Source: PALSA-612 sp963704335
GTDB taxonomy: Bacteria; Actinomycetota; Thermoleophilia; Gaiellales; Gaiellaceae
DNA length: 64,000 nucleotides
Direction of reading: 5' to 3'
NCBI GenBank assembly: GCA_963704335.1
Contig: OY969889.1
Span: 1,116,001 to 1,180,000, forward strand
Positions 18,331 through 28,090 of the stretch are shown here, piece after piece. The position numbers and the translations under genes were made by a program. The notes below the pieces were generated by a model. The model was given only the letters and a program-made list of their open reading frames with translations, ran no database searches and had not been told where the DNA came from. The first letter of the stretch is position 1; each line of letters starts with the position of its first letter.

Positions 18331-19460
18331 AGGGCTCGCTCCAGCACGCTCCCGACGACCTTGCGCGCGTCGAAGTGCTCCTCCACGAGAGCCCGGGCCA
18401 GTTGGCTCTGCCGCTCGTAATCGCCCGCGACGGTCTCGAGGTGCCGGGCGGCCTCCTCGACGGTCCGGAAGCGGAAGAGGCCTGCCGCGTCGGGCAGGAT
18501 CCGGCTCGGCCCCGTGTGCTCGACGACCGCCGGCTTGCCACTCGCGAGGTAGCAGAGGGTCCGGTCCGAGATCCAGGCGTTCTGGAAGGAGATACACGAC
18601 GGCTTTGCGCAGCTGAACTCCCCGCGGGAGCCCTGGATGTAACGCTGGTAGTCCGCCGGCGTGGCGCTGACGTCGTAGGCGTGGACGATCCGCCAGCCCC
18701 GCTGTTCGAGCTCGCGCCGCTCGGCGTCTCGGTGCTCCCAGAGGCGAAGGGCGAGCTCGAGCGGCTGGCTGGTCAGGCGCGGCAGGTCGAAGTAGGGGAC
18801 GAAGCCGTCGCGCTTGTTGTTCGTCTGCCAGTCCTCCCCGTCGAAGTACCAATCGTCGTCGGTGTCCCAGCTGGAGAGGGTCGTGAACGGCGCCCCGTCG
18901 GGAACATCGGTCACGGGCCACGAATCGAGGAAGACGCACTCTGGCGCGTATTGCCACGACAGCCCCCCGCCGGGGTAGCGCGATCCGGGTTGGCCGACCG
19001 TCTCGCCCGTCGTGAAGTACGTGTCGTAGTGAGGAAGCGTCAGCGTCCCCTCGTCGATCCACATCTGGACGAGCACCGGGTCGAAGTCGACGACCGCGGT
19101 TCGCCGGAAGAGCGGCAGGAGCGCGGCATGCTCGGCGTACGAGACGTTGAGGAAGAGATCGGCCTCGCGCGCTGCCTCGAGCGGGACGCAACCCTCAGGA
19201 GTCTCGCCGGGGTGCAACTCCTCTCCCCTCGGGCAGAGGGCGATGTCCTCGCCGAGCCCGTAGGGCTCGAGGCGCTCGCGCTGACTGCGGACGAGTGCGT
19301 CGAGGTCGCTTCGCGTCGCAGTCGGCTCGTACGGCTCGAGCCAGACGACCCGGCAGCCGAGCGCGCGCAGTCCCAGCGCCCAGCTCATGTAGGCCCAGAG
19401 GTAGCCGCCGCCCTCCGGAAAGTCCGCGGTGTCGGCGCCGAACCATACGGTCAGGCTCAT
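18327..19460 (-). CDS. GT4-like glycosyltransferase, cluster family copy 3
   Basis: A 377-residue member of the cluster family, in a subgroup with the next gene. The N-terminus has TADFPEGGGYLWAYMSWALG and RVVWLEPYEP. The middle has AVVDFDPVLVQMWIDEG, YFTTGETVGQPG and FTTLSSWD. The C-terminal signature is the variant GSRGEFSCAKPSC, AWISDRTLCYLASGKPAVVE and TGPSRILPDAAGLFRF, replacing SGWFSDRS and QDTGFG of the other copies. Function is inferred as glycosyl transfer; the changed signature suggests a different donor sugar. It lies between its tandem duplicate and the deacetylase on the minus strand. Confidence 0.72.
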   Translation of the reverse strand: MSLTVWFGADTADFPEGGGYLWAYMSWALGLRALGCRVVWLEPYEPTATRSDLDALVRSQRERLEPYGLGEDIALCPRGEELHPGETPEGCVPLEAAREADLFLNVSYAEHAALLPLFRRTAVVDFDPVLVQMWIDEGTLTLPHYDTYFTTGETVGQPGSRYPGGGLSWQYAPECVFLDSWPVTDVPDGAPFTTLSSWDTDDDWYFDGEDWQTNNKRDGFVPYFDLPRLTSQPLELALRLWEHRDAERRELEQRGWRIVHAYDVSATPADYQRYIQGSRGEFSCAKPSCISFQNAWISDRTLCYLASGKPAVVEHTGPSRILPDAAGLFRFRTVEEAARHLETVAGDYERQSQLARALVEEHFDARKVVGSVLERAL

Positions 19461-19464
19461 TCGG

Positions 19465-20568
19465 TCACCCTAGGGATCGCTCGAGCACGCTTCCGACGAC
19501 CTTGTGCGCGTCGAAGTGCTCCTCCACGAGAGCCCGGCCCAGTCGGCAGTGCGTGTCGTAGTCGGACGCAGCTGTCTCGAGGTGGCGGGCGGCCTCGTCG
19601 AGCGTCCGGAAGCGGAAGAGGCCGGCTGCGTCCGGCAGGATCCGGCTCGGCCCGGTGTGCTCGACGACGGCCGGCTTGCCGCTCGCCAGGTAGCAGAGCG
19701 TACGGTCCGAGATCCACGCGTTCTGGAAGGCCTTGCACGACGGCTTCGCGCAGCTGAACTCTCCGCGGGAGCCCTGGATGTACGCCTGGTAGTCCCACGG
19801 CGTCGAGCTGACCGATGCCGCACGGACGACGCGCCAGCCCTTGCGCCCGAGCACTGCTCGCTCCTGGGCCTCGTCGTCGCCGAGCGCGAGAGCGAGCTCG
19901 AGCGGCTGGCTCGTGTGTCCCGGCAAGTCGAGAAACGGGAGAAAGCCGTCGCGCTTGTTGTTCGGCTGCCAGTGATCACCCCCGTCCGTGTACCACGTGC
20001 CGGAGTGCCAGCTCGAGACAGTCGTAAAGGGAGCGTCCGCGGGCGCGCCGGCTGTCGGCCACCAGTCGAGCGCCACGCACGGTGGTGCGTACTGCCAGGG
20101 AGCGGCGACCGTTTCTCCCGTGGTGAAGAGCAGGTCGTAGTGGGGAAGCTCGACCAGGCCGGCGTCGATCCACATCTGCGCGAGCCCCGGATCGATCTCG
20201 ACCATCGCGGTCCGGGGAAAGTGGGACAGGAGCGCGGCGTGCGTGTAGTAGGCGAGGTTGACCAGTAGGTCGGCTTCTCGAGCGGCCTCGAGCGGGACGC
20301 CCTCGCCGGTGTGTCCGGCTGGGAGCTCATTCAGCTTCGGGCAGACGGCGATCGAGTCCGCCAGTCCGTACGGCTCGAGCCTGGTCCTGAGCGACCGAAC
20401 TCGTGCCCGCACCTCCTCGGGCGGCACGTCGGGCTCGTAGGGCTCGAGCCAGACGACGCGGCAGCCGAGGCCCTGAAGCCCCAGCGCCCAGTTCAGGTAC
20501 ACCCAGAAGTGACCCCCGCCCTGCGGGAAGTCCATGGTGTCGACGCCCAGCCAGACGGTTGCGGTCAC
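19465..20568 (-). CDS. GT4-like glycosyltransferase, cluster family copy 4
   Basis: A 367-residue tandem duplicate of copy 3, close to it along the whole length: TMDFPQGGGHFWVYLNWALG, RVVWLEPYEPDVPPEE, WQPNNKRDGFLPFLDLPG, GSRGEFSCAKPSCKAFQNAW and TGPSRILPDAAGLFRFRTLD. It is the first gene of a minus-strand run of three (copy 4, copy 3, NodB). The run is divergent from the methyltransferase triplet, with 53 bases between the two starts. The donor is presumably the same as for copy 3. Confidence 0.72.
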   Translation of the reverse strand: MTATVWLGVDTMDFPQGGGHFWVYLNWALGLQGLGCRVVWLEPYEPDVPPEEVRARVRSLRTRLEPYGLADSIAVCPKLNELPAGHTGEGVPLEAAREADLLVNLAYYTHAALLSHFPRTAMVEIDPGLAQMWIDAGLVELPHYDLLFTTGETVAAPWQYAPPCVALDWWPTAGAPADAPFTTVSSWHSGTWYTDGGDHWQPNNKRDGFLPFLDLPGHTSQPLELALALGDDEAQERAVLGRKGWRVVRAASVSSTPWDYQAYIQGSRGEFSCAKPSCKAFQNAWISDRTLCYLASGKPAVVEHTGPSRILPDAAGLFRFRTLDEAARHLETAASDYDTHCRLGRALVEEHFDAHKVVGSVLERSLG

Positions 20569-20621
20569 CAGAGGCTGAACTTACATCGCCGCGAGTAGGC
20601 TCATGCGCTGGGAGGTTTTCG

Positions 20622-21257
20622 ATGGCCGAACGAGACCAAGCTGACGAGAGAGCGCGCGCCTTCTTCGAGAACATCTGGAAGGAGGGCGACCCCTGGGAGT
20701 TCGAGACCTCGGAGTACGAGCGGCTGCGTTTCGAGCATCACCTCGAGCTACTCGGAGGCAGGCGCTACGGCCGTGTGCTCGAGATCGGCTGCGGCGCAGG
20801 AGCCTTCACGCGCATCCTCTCCCCGCTCGCCGACCAGCTCGTCGCGATCGAGGTGGCGGAGAACGCCGTCGAGCGCGCACGGAGGCTGGGGCCGGCGACG
20901 GTCGATTACCGGGTCGCGAACGCGATGGACTTCGATCTCGTCGGGGAGGGCCCGTGGGATCTCGTCGTGCTGAGTGACACGATGATGCACCTGGGCTGGC
21001 TCTACGCATTTACCGACGTCTCGCGGCTTGCGATGGACCTGTTCGAGTCGGTCGCGGTAGGTGGGCGCTGTCTGCTCGGAAACTCGATCCTGATCGACGA
21101 CACGGGGCTGGCGACTCCCTGGCTGATCCGTACCTACCACGACCTATTCCGGAACGTGGGCTTCGAGCCCGAGCGCGAAGAGCTGTTCGAAGGCGAACAG
21201 GCGAACGAGTGGCTGCAGGTCGTGCTCACGCTCTTTGCGAAGCCAAAGCCGGCCTGA
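20622..21257 (+). CDS. SAM-dependent methyltransferase, NodS-like, triplet copy 1
   Basis: A 211-residue class I methyltransferase. The family opening KEGDPWEFETSEYE is followed by the SAM-binding motif VLEIGCGAGAF, the acidic loop VAIEVAENAVERARR and ANAMDFDLVGEGPWDLVVLS. This matches NodS-like N-methyltransferases that modify amino sugars. The ATG at 20622 has GGGAGG before it. In this setting the acceptor may be a free amino group exposed by the NodB deacetylase nearby, as in Nod-factor synthesis, but that is inference by analogy. First of three tandem copies. Confidence 0.82.
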   Translation: MAERDQADERARAFFENIWKEGDPWEFETSEYERLRFEHHLELLGGRRYGRVLEIGCGAGAFTRILSPLADQLVAIEVAENAVERARRLGPATVDYRVANAMDFDLVGEGPWDLVVLSDTMMHLGWLYAFTDVSRLAMDLFESVAVGGRCLLGNSILIDDTGLATPWLIRTYHDLFRNVGFEPEREELFEGEQANEWLQVVLTLFAKPKPA

Positions 21258-21267
21258 GAGACCTTCG

Positions 21268-21921
21268 ATGCCCGAAGGAGACGAGGCTGCCAAAGACGCA
21301 CGCGCCCGCTTCGAGGAGATCTGGGAGAGCGGCGACCCCTGGAGCCTCGAGACCTCGGAGCACGAGCAGCGGCGGTACGAGCGCCACCTCGAGCTGCTCG
21401 GAGACCGGCGCTACGGCCGTGTGCTCGAGATCGGTTGCGGCGCGGGAACCTTTACCCGGCAGCTCTGTCCGCTCGCCGACCGGCTCGTCGCGATCGAGGT
21501 GGCGGAAAACGCTGTCGAGCGCGCACGAGGGTTCGGACAACCGGCGAACGTCGATTACCGGCTCGCGAATGCGATGGACTTCGATCTCGTGGGGGAGGGT
21601 CCGTGGGATCTCGTCGTTCTGAGCGACACGATCGAGTACCTGGGCTGGCTCTATACGTGCTCCGAGGTCGCGCGGTTCGCGATGCATCTGTTCGAGTCCG
21701 TGACCGTAGGTGGACGCTGCCTGCTCGGAACCTGGATCTTGATCGACGACATCGGGTTGGCGACGCCCTGGCTGATCCGTACGTACCACGACCTGTTCCG
21801 GAATGTGGGCTTTGAGCCTGAGCACGAGGAACAGTTCGAGGCCGAACCTGGGTACGAGGAGCTGCAGGTTGTGCTCTCGCTGTTCGCGAAGCCGCGCGCA
21901 GGGTCAACCCGGCACGAGTAG
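21268..21921 (+). CDS. SAM-dependent methyltransferase, NodS-like, triplet copy 2
   Basis: A 217-residue tandem copy of the previous gene with the same blocks (SGDPWSLETSEHEQ, VLEIGCGAGTF, IEVAENAVERARGFG, WLIRTYHDLFRNVGFEPEHE). Copy 1 has LSDTMMHLGWLY where this one has LSDTIEYLGWLY, so the substrate-side loop has drifted. The ATG at 21268 follows GAGAGACCTTCG, a leader also found before copy 3. The copies therefore arose by duplication that included the ribosome-site region. Confidence 0.82.
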   Translation: MPEGDEAAKDARARFEEIWESGDPWSLETSEHEQRRYERHLELLGDRRYGRVLEIGCGAGTFTRQLCPLADRLVAIEVAENAVERARGFGQPANVDYRLANAMDFDLVGEGPWDLVVLSDTIEYLGWLYTCSEVARFAMHLFESVTVGGRCLLGTWILIDDIGLATPWLIRTYHDLFRNVGFEPEHEEQFEAEPGYEELQVVLSLFAKPRAGSTRHE

Positions 21922-21944
21922 GCTCGCGAGCCAGAGAGACTTCG

Positions 21945-22571
21945 ATGCCCGAACGATATGGCGAGGACACCCGTGCCCACTTCGAGGACCACTGGAAGGA
22001 GGGCGACCCCTGGGAACTCGAGACCTCGGTGCACGAGCACCGGCGGTACGAGCGCATCATCGCGCTGCTCGAAGACCAGCGCTACGGCCGCGCGCTCGAG
22101 ATCGGCTGTGGCGCGGGAGCTTTCACGCGGATGCTCTCGCCGCTCGCCGACCGCCTCGTCGCGATCGACGTGGCGGAGAACGCCATAGAGCGAGCGCGCA
22201 GGCTCGCGCTGGAAAACGTCGACTACCGGGTCGCGGATGCAATGGACTTCGATCTCGTCGACGAGGGTCCGTGGGATCTCGTCGTGCTGAGCGACACGAT
22301 CGAGCACATGGGCTGGTTCTACACGGTCTCCGAGGTCGCGCGGTTCGCGATGCAGGTGTTCGAGTCGGTGGCGGAGGGTGGTCGCTTCCTGCTCGGAAGC
22401 TGGATTCTGATCGAAGAGAATGGGATAGCGACGCCTTGGTTGGTCCGTACCTACCACGACCTGTTCCGGAACGTGGGCTTCGAACGCAAGCGTGGGGACC
22501 AGTTCGAGGCAGAACCTGGGTACGAAGAGTTGCAGGTGGCGCTCTCGCTCTTCGCGAAGCCTGGCGGCTAG
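21945..22571 (+). CDS. SAM-dependent methyltransferase, NodS-like, triplet copy 3
   Basis: The third tandem copy, 208 residues. It has KEGDPWELETSVHEHRRYE, ALEIGCGAGAF, IDVAENAIERARR, LSDTIEHMGWFY and TYHDLFRNVGFERKR. The upstream bases GAGTAGGCTC and GAGAGACTTCG repeat those before copies 1 and 2. It ends six bases before the stop of the convergent ChbG-like gene. The likely role is methylation of a glycan group; whether the three copies act at different positions cannot be read from sequence. Confidence 0.82.
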   Translation: MPERYGEDTRAHFEDHWKEGDPWELETSVHEHRRYERIIALLEDQRYGRALEIGCGAGAFTRMLSPLADRLVAIDVAENAIERARRLALENVDYRVADAMDFDLVDEGPWDLVVLSDTIEHMGWFYTVSEVARFAMQVFESVAEGGRFLLGSWILIEENGIATPWLVRTYHDLFRNVGFERKRGDQFEAEPGYEELQVALSLFAKPGG

Positions 22572-22577
22572 CCGGGC

Positions 22578-23277
22578 TCAGGCGAGAGCATCGCGAAACG
22601 AGCGCAGCTCGATGCCGCCGGCCTCGACTGCAGCTCGCACTCGGGGGTCGCAGAGCGCCGCAACTTCCCGTTCGCGCTCGTGGAGGTACGACGACTCGAC
22701 GTCGGCGCCAAGGCCGGGATGGCAGCCGAGCTCGGTCACGCCCGGCTGAAGGTCGTCGATGATCGAGAGCAGCCACTCGACCGAGATCGCCTCGGGGAAC
22801 GGGTTGCAATCTCCTTCCTGTCCGTAGAACGAGCCGTCATACCGGACGTCGGAGCTGAACGAGCGGAGCGGCACGCCGAGCTGCCCCGCGAGCTCGAGCG
22901 CGATCGTGAGCAACGGCTCCTCGCGGTGGACGTGCTGGTGCGAGTCGAGGTGCGTCGGGTCGGCGCCGACCAGCTTGCGGAAGTCGTCGAGCTGCCTCTC
23001 GACCTCCGCCGCGACCTCGTCTGCGCTCTCGGCCGGGACCTCGTAGATCGGCCGCCACGCGTCATCACGGTAGCTCCACTCGCCCAGGTCGATGTGGAGG
23101 CCGACGCTCAACGCCGGGTGCTCGGCGGCGTAGGCTGCGGCCTCGGCCGCCGCCGGGAAGCGCACCATGAGGCTTGCGCTCGTCACGATCCCCTCCTCGT
23201 GCGCCTTCGCGATGCCGCCGTTGATGCCCGGGCTGCGACCGAAGTCGTCGGCGTTGACGATGAGCAGCGCGTCTCAT
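22578..23277 (-). CDS. ChbG/YdjC-type deacetylase, frameshifted near its start
   Basis: Carbohydrate deacetylase of the YdjC/ChbG family. The N-terminal block reads LLIVNADDFGRSPGINGGIA, containing the metal-binding DD, then HEEGIVTSASLMV. HPALSVGLHIDLGEW and the metal-His block THLDSHQHVH follow. An ATG at 23277 overlaps the stop of the kinase gene upstream (ATGA) and begins M-R-R, but one extra G near 23269 puts it out of frame with LLIVNADDF; deleting it gives a perfect family start. Otherwise the protein is intact. It removes N-acetyl groups from oligosaccharides in characterised relatives. Confidence 0.78.
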
Positions 23278-24175
23278 AGGCCGAGCCGCTCCACGAGTCT
23301 TGCGATCTCCGCCTCGCCAGTCCCGTGCGTGCTCCGGGGGCGGCGTCCATTCGGACGACCAGCCGAGCCACTGGATTGCGAGGTGAAGGGCGGCACGGTC
23401 GACGTCCTCCGGCTCAGGTGGATCGCGCAGCGCCGACCGGTAGGCGTCGATGAGCACGCTCCGCTCTTCGCTCGGCCAGCCGATCGTCAGCGCAGCAACG
23501 TCGAGCACGCCGGGGCCGATGCCCGCCAGCTCCCAGTCGACCGGGCAGACGCGGCCGTCGGCGACGAGGACATTCGAGGCGTAGAGCTCTCCGTGCACGA
23601 CCGTCGTCGGCAGTCGAGCAAGGCGCTCGACGACGTCGCCGTAACCCGGCAGCTCGAGCTGCGCGCGCTCCGGCCAGATCCGGAAGAACGCATCGTCGTA
23701 GCGAAGCAAGGGCTCACGGTGTGGCGTGTCGGCGAAGCGCTCGTGGAAGCCTGCAAGCCACGTCAGCGCGTCGGCCCAGCGTTCGAGCTCGCCGACCTGG
23801 TACAGCTCGACCCCGTCGACTTTTTCGACGACCAGCCACCCCTGCTCTTCGTCGTACGCGACGAGCTCCGGCGCACCCGTGCCGGCGAGAAGCTCTCGAT
23901 AGACGAACAGCTCCCGCGTCGGGTCGTAAAGGAAGTCCGGCCTCGCGGTTCGTGCGGCGGCAGTGAGCGAGCTCCTGCGAGAGGTCCTTGACGAGCAGCT
24001 TGCGTCCGGGGACGTCGAGCTCGGCGATCGGTGCGCTGGAGCGATATTCGAACGGGCGACGTCGAACCTCGGTCGCGCCGACAAGCTCGGCGAGCTCTCG
24101 CTCGGTCGCGTCGTGGATCGAGCGGTGCCGTGCCGGCGGGAGCGCCTCGACGGCGCGGAGCAATCGGGTCAGCAC
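23274..24175 (-). CDS. Aminoglycoside phosphotransferase (APH)-like kinase domain, frameshifted, fused to a glycosyltransferase
   Basis: The N-terminal part RHRSIHDATERELAELVG, RPFEYRSSAPIAEL and KLLVKDLSQEL is followed, after a one-base shift near 23966, by ARPDFLYDPTRELFVYRELL and VEKVDGVELYQVGELERW. The catalytic loop is VVHGELYASNVLV (HGD-type loop with Glu for Asp) and the metal motif is PVDWELAGIG. A second shift near 23330 separates EHARDW from the natural end AEIARLVERLGL at 23274. There is no stop between the preceding glycosyltransferase tail and this domain, and both lie in the same frame, so it appears to be one fusion protein. Small-molecule or sugar phosphorylation is likely. 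Confidence 0.68.
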
Positions 24176-25163
24176 GAGGTCCGAGTCGAGGTGCTCCTCC
24201 GCGATCGCGCGCGCCGCGCGAGCGTGACGGCCGTAGTCGGAGCGTGATCGCCTCGATCGCCGCCAGCGCGTCGTCGCTCGTCGAGAACGCGAAGAGGCCG
24301 GCGCCGGTGGGCAGGGCTTGACCGAAGCCGGTGTCCTGCCCGACGACCGGCCTACCGGACGCGAGATAGCAGGCGCTCCGGTCGCTGAACCAGCCCGAGG
24401 ACGAGACCACGTAGCCCTCTTTCGCGATGCCCAGCTCGCCCCTGGAGCCGCGGACGAAGTCGGCGTAGGCCTCCGGCGTCCCCGCGACCGCGCGTGGATC
24501 GAGCAGCTCCCATCCGTGCTCGCGGAGCGCCTCGAGGTCGCGGGTCTCGTCCGGATGGATCGCTAGCGCGAGGGCGAAGCGCTCATCGGTGCGCTGTGGC
24601 AGCTCGAGGAACCGCCGCAGCGAATGGGCTTTCTGGCCGTAGTGAACGCCCTCGTGCTCGATCGAGCCGTACGCCCGCCAGTTCCCGACGGTGGTGAAAG
24701 CATCGAGCTCGATCGGGCCCGCGACCGGCCACCGCTCGATGACGACCGGCGGCAGCGTGTGGATCCAATCGTGTCCGGTTTCGGGTAGCCGGAGACCGAC
24801 GCTCGCATAGTGCGTGTGGCCCTCGAAGCCGACGTCGATCCCCTGCAAGTGCCAGAGCTGGTTGAACACGGGGTCGAGGTCGAGATAGACGCGAATCGGG
24901 ATGCGCTCGATCCCCTCGCGGAGCATGCCCGAGACGTTCAGCAGCACATCTGCGTCCGGCGCCGGACCGCCGAGTTGCGCGTCGAGGCCGCGGGTCGCTG
25001 CCGTGAAGTACGCGCGCACGGCCGCCGTCGGGTGCTCGACCGGCTCGACGAGCATCACTTCGTGGCCGAGCTTCTCGAGCCCGAAGGCGTACTGCAGGAC
25101 GGCCCAGGTAGCTCCGCCCTGGTGCATGTCGCCGGCGATCATGCCCGCGACGACGATGCGCAA
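24176..25163 (-). CDS. GT4-like glycosyltransferase, cluster family copy 5 (N-terminal part of a kinase fusion)
   Basis: It begins MRIVVAGMIAGDMHQGGATW with LEKLGHEVMLVEPVE, then RVYLDLDPVFNQLWHLQGID, FTTVGNWRAYGS, GSRGELGIAKEGYVVSSSGW and FSDRSACYLASGRPVVGQDT, the cluster-family signature. At about 24243 one extra base breaks the frame. The expected tail SDYGRHARAARAIAEEH then LDSDLVLTRLLRAVEAL is in the next frame and runs straight into the kinase domain. ATG at 25163. It lies 11 bases after copy 6 on the same strand and is its tandem relative. Confidence 0.72.
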
Positions 25164-25174
25164 CGGACGCCGGC

Positions 25175-26274
25175 TCAGGTCACGCCTGCCCGGTCGAGCA
25201 TCCGTGCCAGCACACGCTCGGCGTCCAGGTGCTCTTCCGCCAGCGCGCGCGCAGCTTGCCGGTGGGCCTCGTAGTCGTTGGAGATGCGCTGCACGCCGGC
25301 CACCGCCTCATCGAGGGTCGCAAAGGAGAGGAGACCCTCCCCGACGGGAAGCGCATGCCCGATGCCGGTGTCCTGAACGAGCGCCGGCCGCCCGGAAGCG
25401 AGGTACTTCGCCGTGCGGTCCGAGAACCAGCCGGTCTGCGTTTCGACATACGCCCCCTGGGCGACGGAGAACTCGGCACTGGAGTGCTGGACGTAGTCGT
25501 GGAACCCCTCCGGCGTCCCTGCGACGTCCCGCGGATCGACGAGCAGCCAACCGTTCAGCTCCAGTAGCTCCGCATCGGCTTTGTCGGCAGGGTGGATGTC
25601 GAGGGCTAGCTCGAAGTTGCCCGCAACCCGCGTCGGGAGCTCCACGACCTTCCGGAACTCGTGTGCCTTTTGACCGTACGTCCGCCCTTCGTGCTCGAGC
25701 GGCCCATAGGCTCCACGCCAGCTCGCAACCGTCGTGAAGCGACGAGGTTGCCCACCGTTTGCCGGCGCCCAGTGGTCGAGCGGGACCGGCGGGAGGGTCG
25801 GATGCCAATCGATGCCGTTGCCGGCGATGTCGCCCTCCGGCCGGCCCGACGTTGAGGCCGACGGAGAAGTAGGCGTCGTGTCCCGCCAGCCGCTCGCCGA
25901 GCAGCCCCTGGGCGTGCCACGCCTGCGTGTAGACGGGGTCGTCGTCGACGAAGATCCGGCAGCCCGGCGCGCGGATCAGCTCAGGATCGGTGAGGTGCCC
26001 CCCGATGTTCACCAAGACCGATGCTGCCTCGGCCTGCTCGAGAAGATCTCGAAGGCGGGGCGGGCTCGGTCAGGAGCCTCCCCTCCACGGCGAAGCGCTG
26101 GCAGACGCGCTCGAAGTACGCGCGGGCTTCCTGCGTCGCTTCAGGCAGCTGCTCGACGAAGACGACGTCGAATCCGAGCTGCCGAAGGCCGAGGACGAAG
26201 CTCAGCCGCGACCAGGCATTGCCACCGTTTTGCGGCTTGTTGGCGAGCGCTCCGCCGACGATTGCGATGGCCAT
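25175..26274 (-). CDS. GT4-like glycosyltransferase, cluster family copy 6, two frameshifts
   Basis: It starts MAIAIVGGALANKPQNGGNA with LRQLGFDVVFVEQLPE. A shift in a C-rich run near 26056 moves to RLRDLLEQAEAASVLVNIGG and RIFVDDDPVYTQAWHAQGLL. A second shift near 25842 moves to GIDWHPTLPPVPLDHWAP, FTTVASWRGAYGPLEHEG and YGQKAHEFRKVVELPTRVAG. The C-terminal half is intact (YVETQTGWFSDRTAKYLASG, QDTGIGHALPVGEGLLSF, ending RMLDRAGVT). The three segments together restore a normal family member of about 366 residues. Between its start and the divergent secreted-protein gene are 162 bases with no other feature seen. Confidence 0.72.
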
Positions 26275-26436
26275 GGCCGAAGCGTATGCAAGCCCCCCGG
26301 CGAGTCGAGCGTCTTCCCCCAGATCGAGGGATGCTCGGGGCGAGCAACGGATCGTTTGCATCCTGGCGCGAACAGTTATAGCCTCGCCTATTGAAGGTTC
26401 AGAAGTCGATTGATTCGACTGAGGAGGGAGACCCAT

Positions 26437-28027
26437 ATGAGGTCACCATCACGCAAGACGCGGCGTGGGCGTTTGCTCACCGCCGTTGGCTGCATCTTTG
26501 CAGTTGCAGTCGTGTTTCCAACGGTCGCACTCGGAGACCAGGCCCCACTCGCACCTGGCGAGGTAGGGCCGTCTGCGTTTGCGACCGCAGACGTGCATAA
26601 GAAGATCACGAGCCTCGCGAGCCTCGGCGCAGGTCCGGCCAGCCCGCAGTGGCCGAGCAACGCGAACATCAACCGGCCTGTCGTCTCCGCGAGTCAGTAT
26701 GCGGCGGCGAAGGCGGCCGCAGCGAGGGCGCCGAAGACGGCGAAGGTTAAGCGCCCGGCACCTCTGAGCACGACGTCGCTCATCGCCGCGTTCGACGGGC
26801 CGAATCAGTGCGGGCCCGCAGGAGAGCTCTGCTGGCAGCCGCCGGACACGAACGCGTCCGCCGGCGAGGGTGCCGGCGGTCAGCTCACGTCGATCACGAA
26901 CTCGAAGATCACCGTGTTCAACAAGGCGGGAGGACTGGTCGCCGACACGAAGCTGTCGACGTTCTTCGGGTACACCGGGGCCGCGATATTCGACCCGCGG
27001 ATCCACTACGACAACATCACCGACCGCTGGTACGCAATGGCTGAGGCGTTCCATGAGAACGCGACCACCCAGTGGATGTTCGTCGCGGTCTCGAACAACT
27101 CCAACGCGGCGGGCGGCTGGTGCGTCTTCAGCGCTGACACCGACTACCTGAACAACAACGACTTCTTCGACTACCCGCAGATGGGCAACATGCAGGACGC
27201 GCTCGTCTTCACGGCGAACATCTTCCCTGCGGCCGGCGGCTATGCCGGTGCCCAGGCCTTCGGTTGGCCGAAGACGTACCTGAACGCCTGCGTGCCGTTC
27301 AGCTACAACATCTTCACGGCGCTCCCCGGAACGACGACGCCGTCGAACGTCATCGACGCAAGCCCGCGCAACGAGATGATCACGCAGATCTTCCCGCCCG
27401 CGGCAAGCGTCACTCGGACAGCAGTTCAAGTACCCGGGCAACCTCAACTACTCGAGCATCGCGAGCAATCCCATCGCCGTGCCGGCCTACGGCGTGCCCC
27501 CGTCCGCTCCGCAGGCGGGAAGCGCGGTTCTGGTCGACACGCTCGATGGGCGCTTCGTCAACGAGAACACGCAGTACGGCGACCACCTCTGGGCGACCCA
27601 CACGACGAACGACTTCGGGTTCGCCACGCCGAGGTTCTACGACTTCGACACGGCAGGGGCGGGTGCCAACACGATCAAGCAGTCTGGCAACTTCTTCGCC
27701 ACCGCTACCTCGTACGACCACAACCCGTCCATCTCCGCTCACACGGACGGCCGGGCGTACCTCACCTGGTCGTGGCACGACGGCACCGTCTTCCCGCAGA
27801 TGGCCGTGGGCGGCCGCGTAGCGGCAGACGCGGCAGGGACGATCTCTGCCGTGAATGCAGCTGGCAGTGCCGGCCCGATCCTCAACGGGAGCCCCGTATC
27901 ACGCTGGGGTGACTACTCGTCGGTCGACTTCGAGTCGCAGACGGGCATCGTGGCCACTGCCTTCAACGAGCTGGCCCAGGCCAGCGGACAGTGGGCGACA
28001 CGCTTCGTCCGCTTCTCGGTCAGCTAG
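26437..28027 (+). CDS. Secreted protein of the PPDT-type repeat family, frameshifted
   Basis: The ATG at 26437 follows the ribosome site GAGGAGGGAG. A basic start and hydrophobic core (LLTAVGCIFAVAVVFPTVAL, cleavage near GDQ) form a signal peptide. A low-complexity Ala/Lys linker leads to a domain with CWQPPDTNASAGEG, ITNSKITVFNKAGGL, FDPRIHYDNITDRWYAMAEA and FFDYPQMGNM, like a large family of exported beta-propeller-like bacterial proteins of unknown function. At about 27413 one base seems missing; the next frame continues LGQQFKYPGNLNYSSIASNP to SGQWATRFVRFSVS. Full length would be about 530 residues. A strong terminator follows the stop. Confidence 0.75.
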
Positions 28028-28050
28028 CCAACTTCCACGACCAAAGGACA

Positions 28051-28084
28051 AAGAGAAGGGCCGCTTCGGCGGCCCTTCTCTTTT
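28051..28084 (+). terminator. Rho-independent terminator
   Basis: A perfect 14-pair stem, AAGAGAAGGGCCGC with GCGGCCCTTCTCTT, is closed by the stable tetraloop TTCG and ends in a T run. It begins 23 bases after the stop of the secreted protein. The minus-strand copy is also followed by a T-rich stretch, so it may terminate the convergent small secreted gene as well. Confidence 0.95.
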
Positions 28085-28090
28085 GCCCGT

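Noticed and set aside
18331..19191. Upstream extension of the NodB deacetylase frame
   Set aside because: It is antiparallel in function to nothing and lies wholly inside the glycosyltransferase at 18327-19460 on the same strand in another frame; the GTG at 18330 is a normal coupled start.
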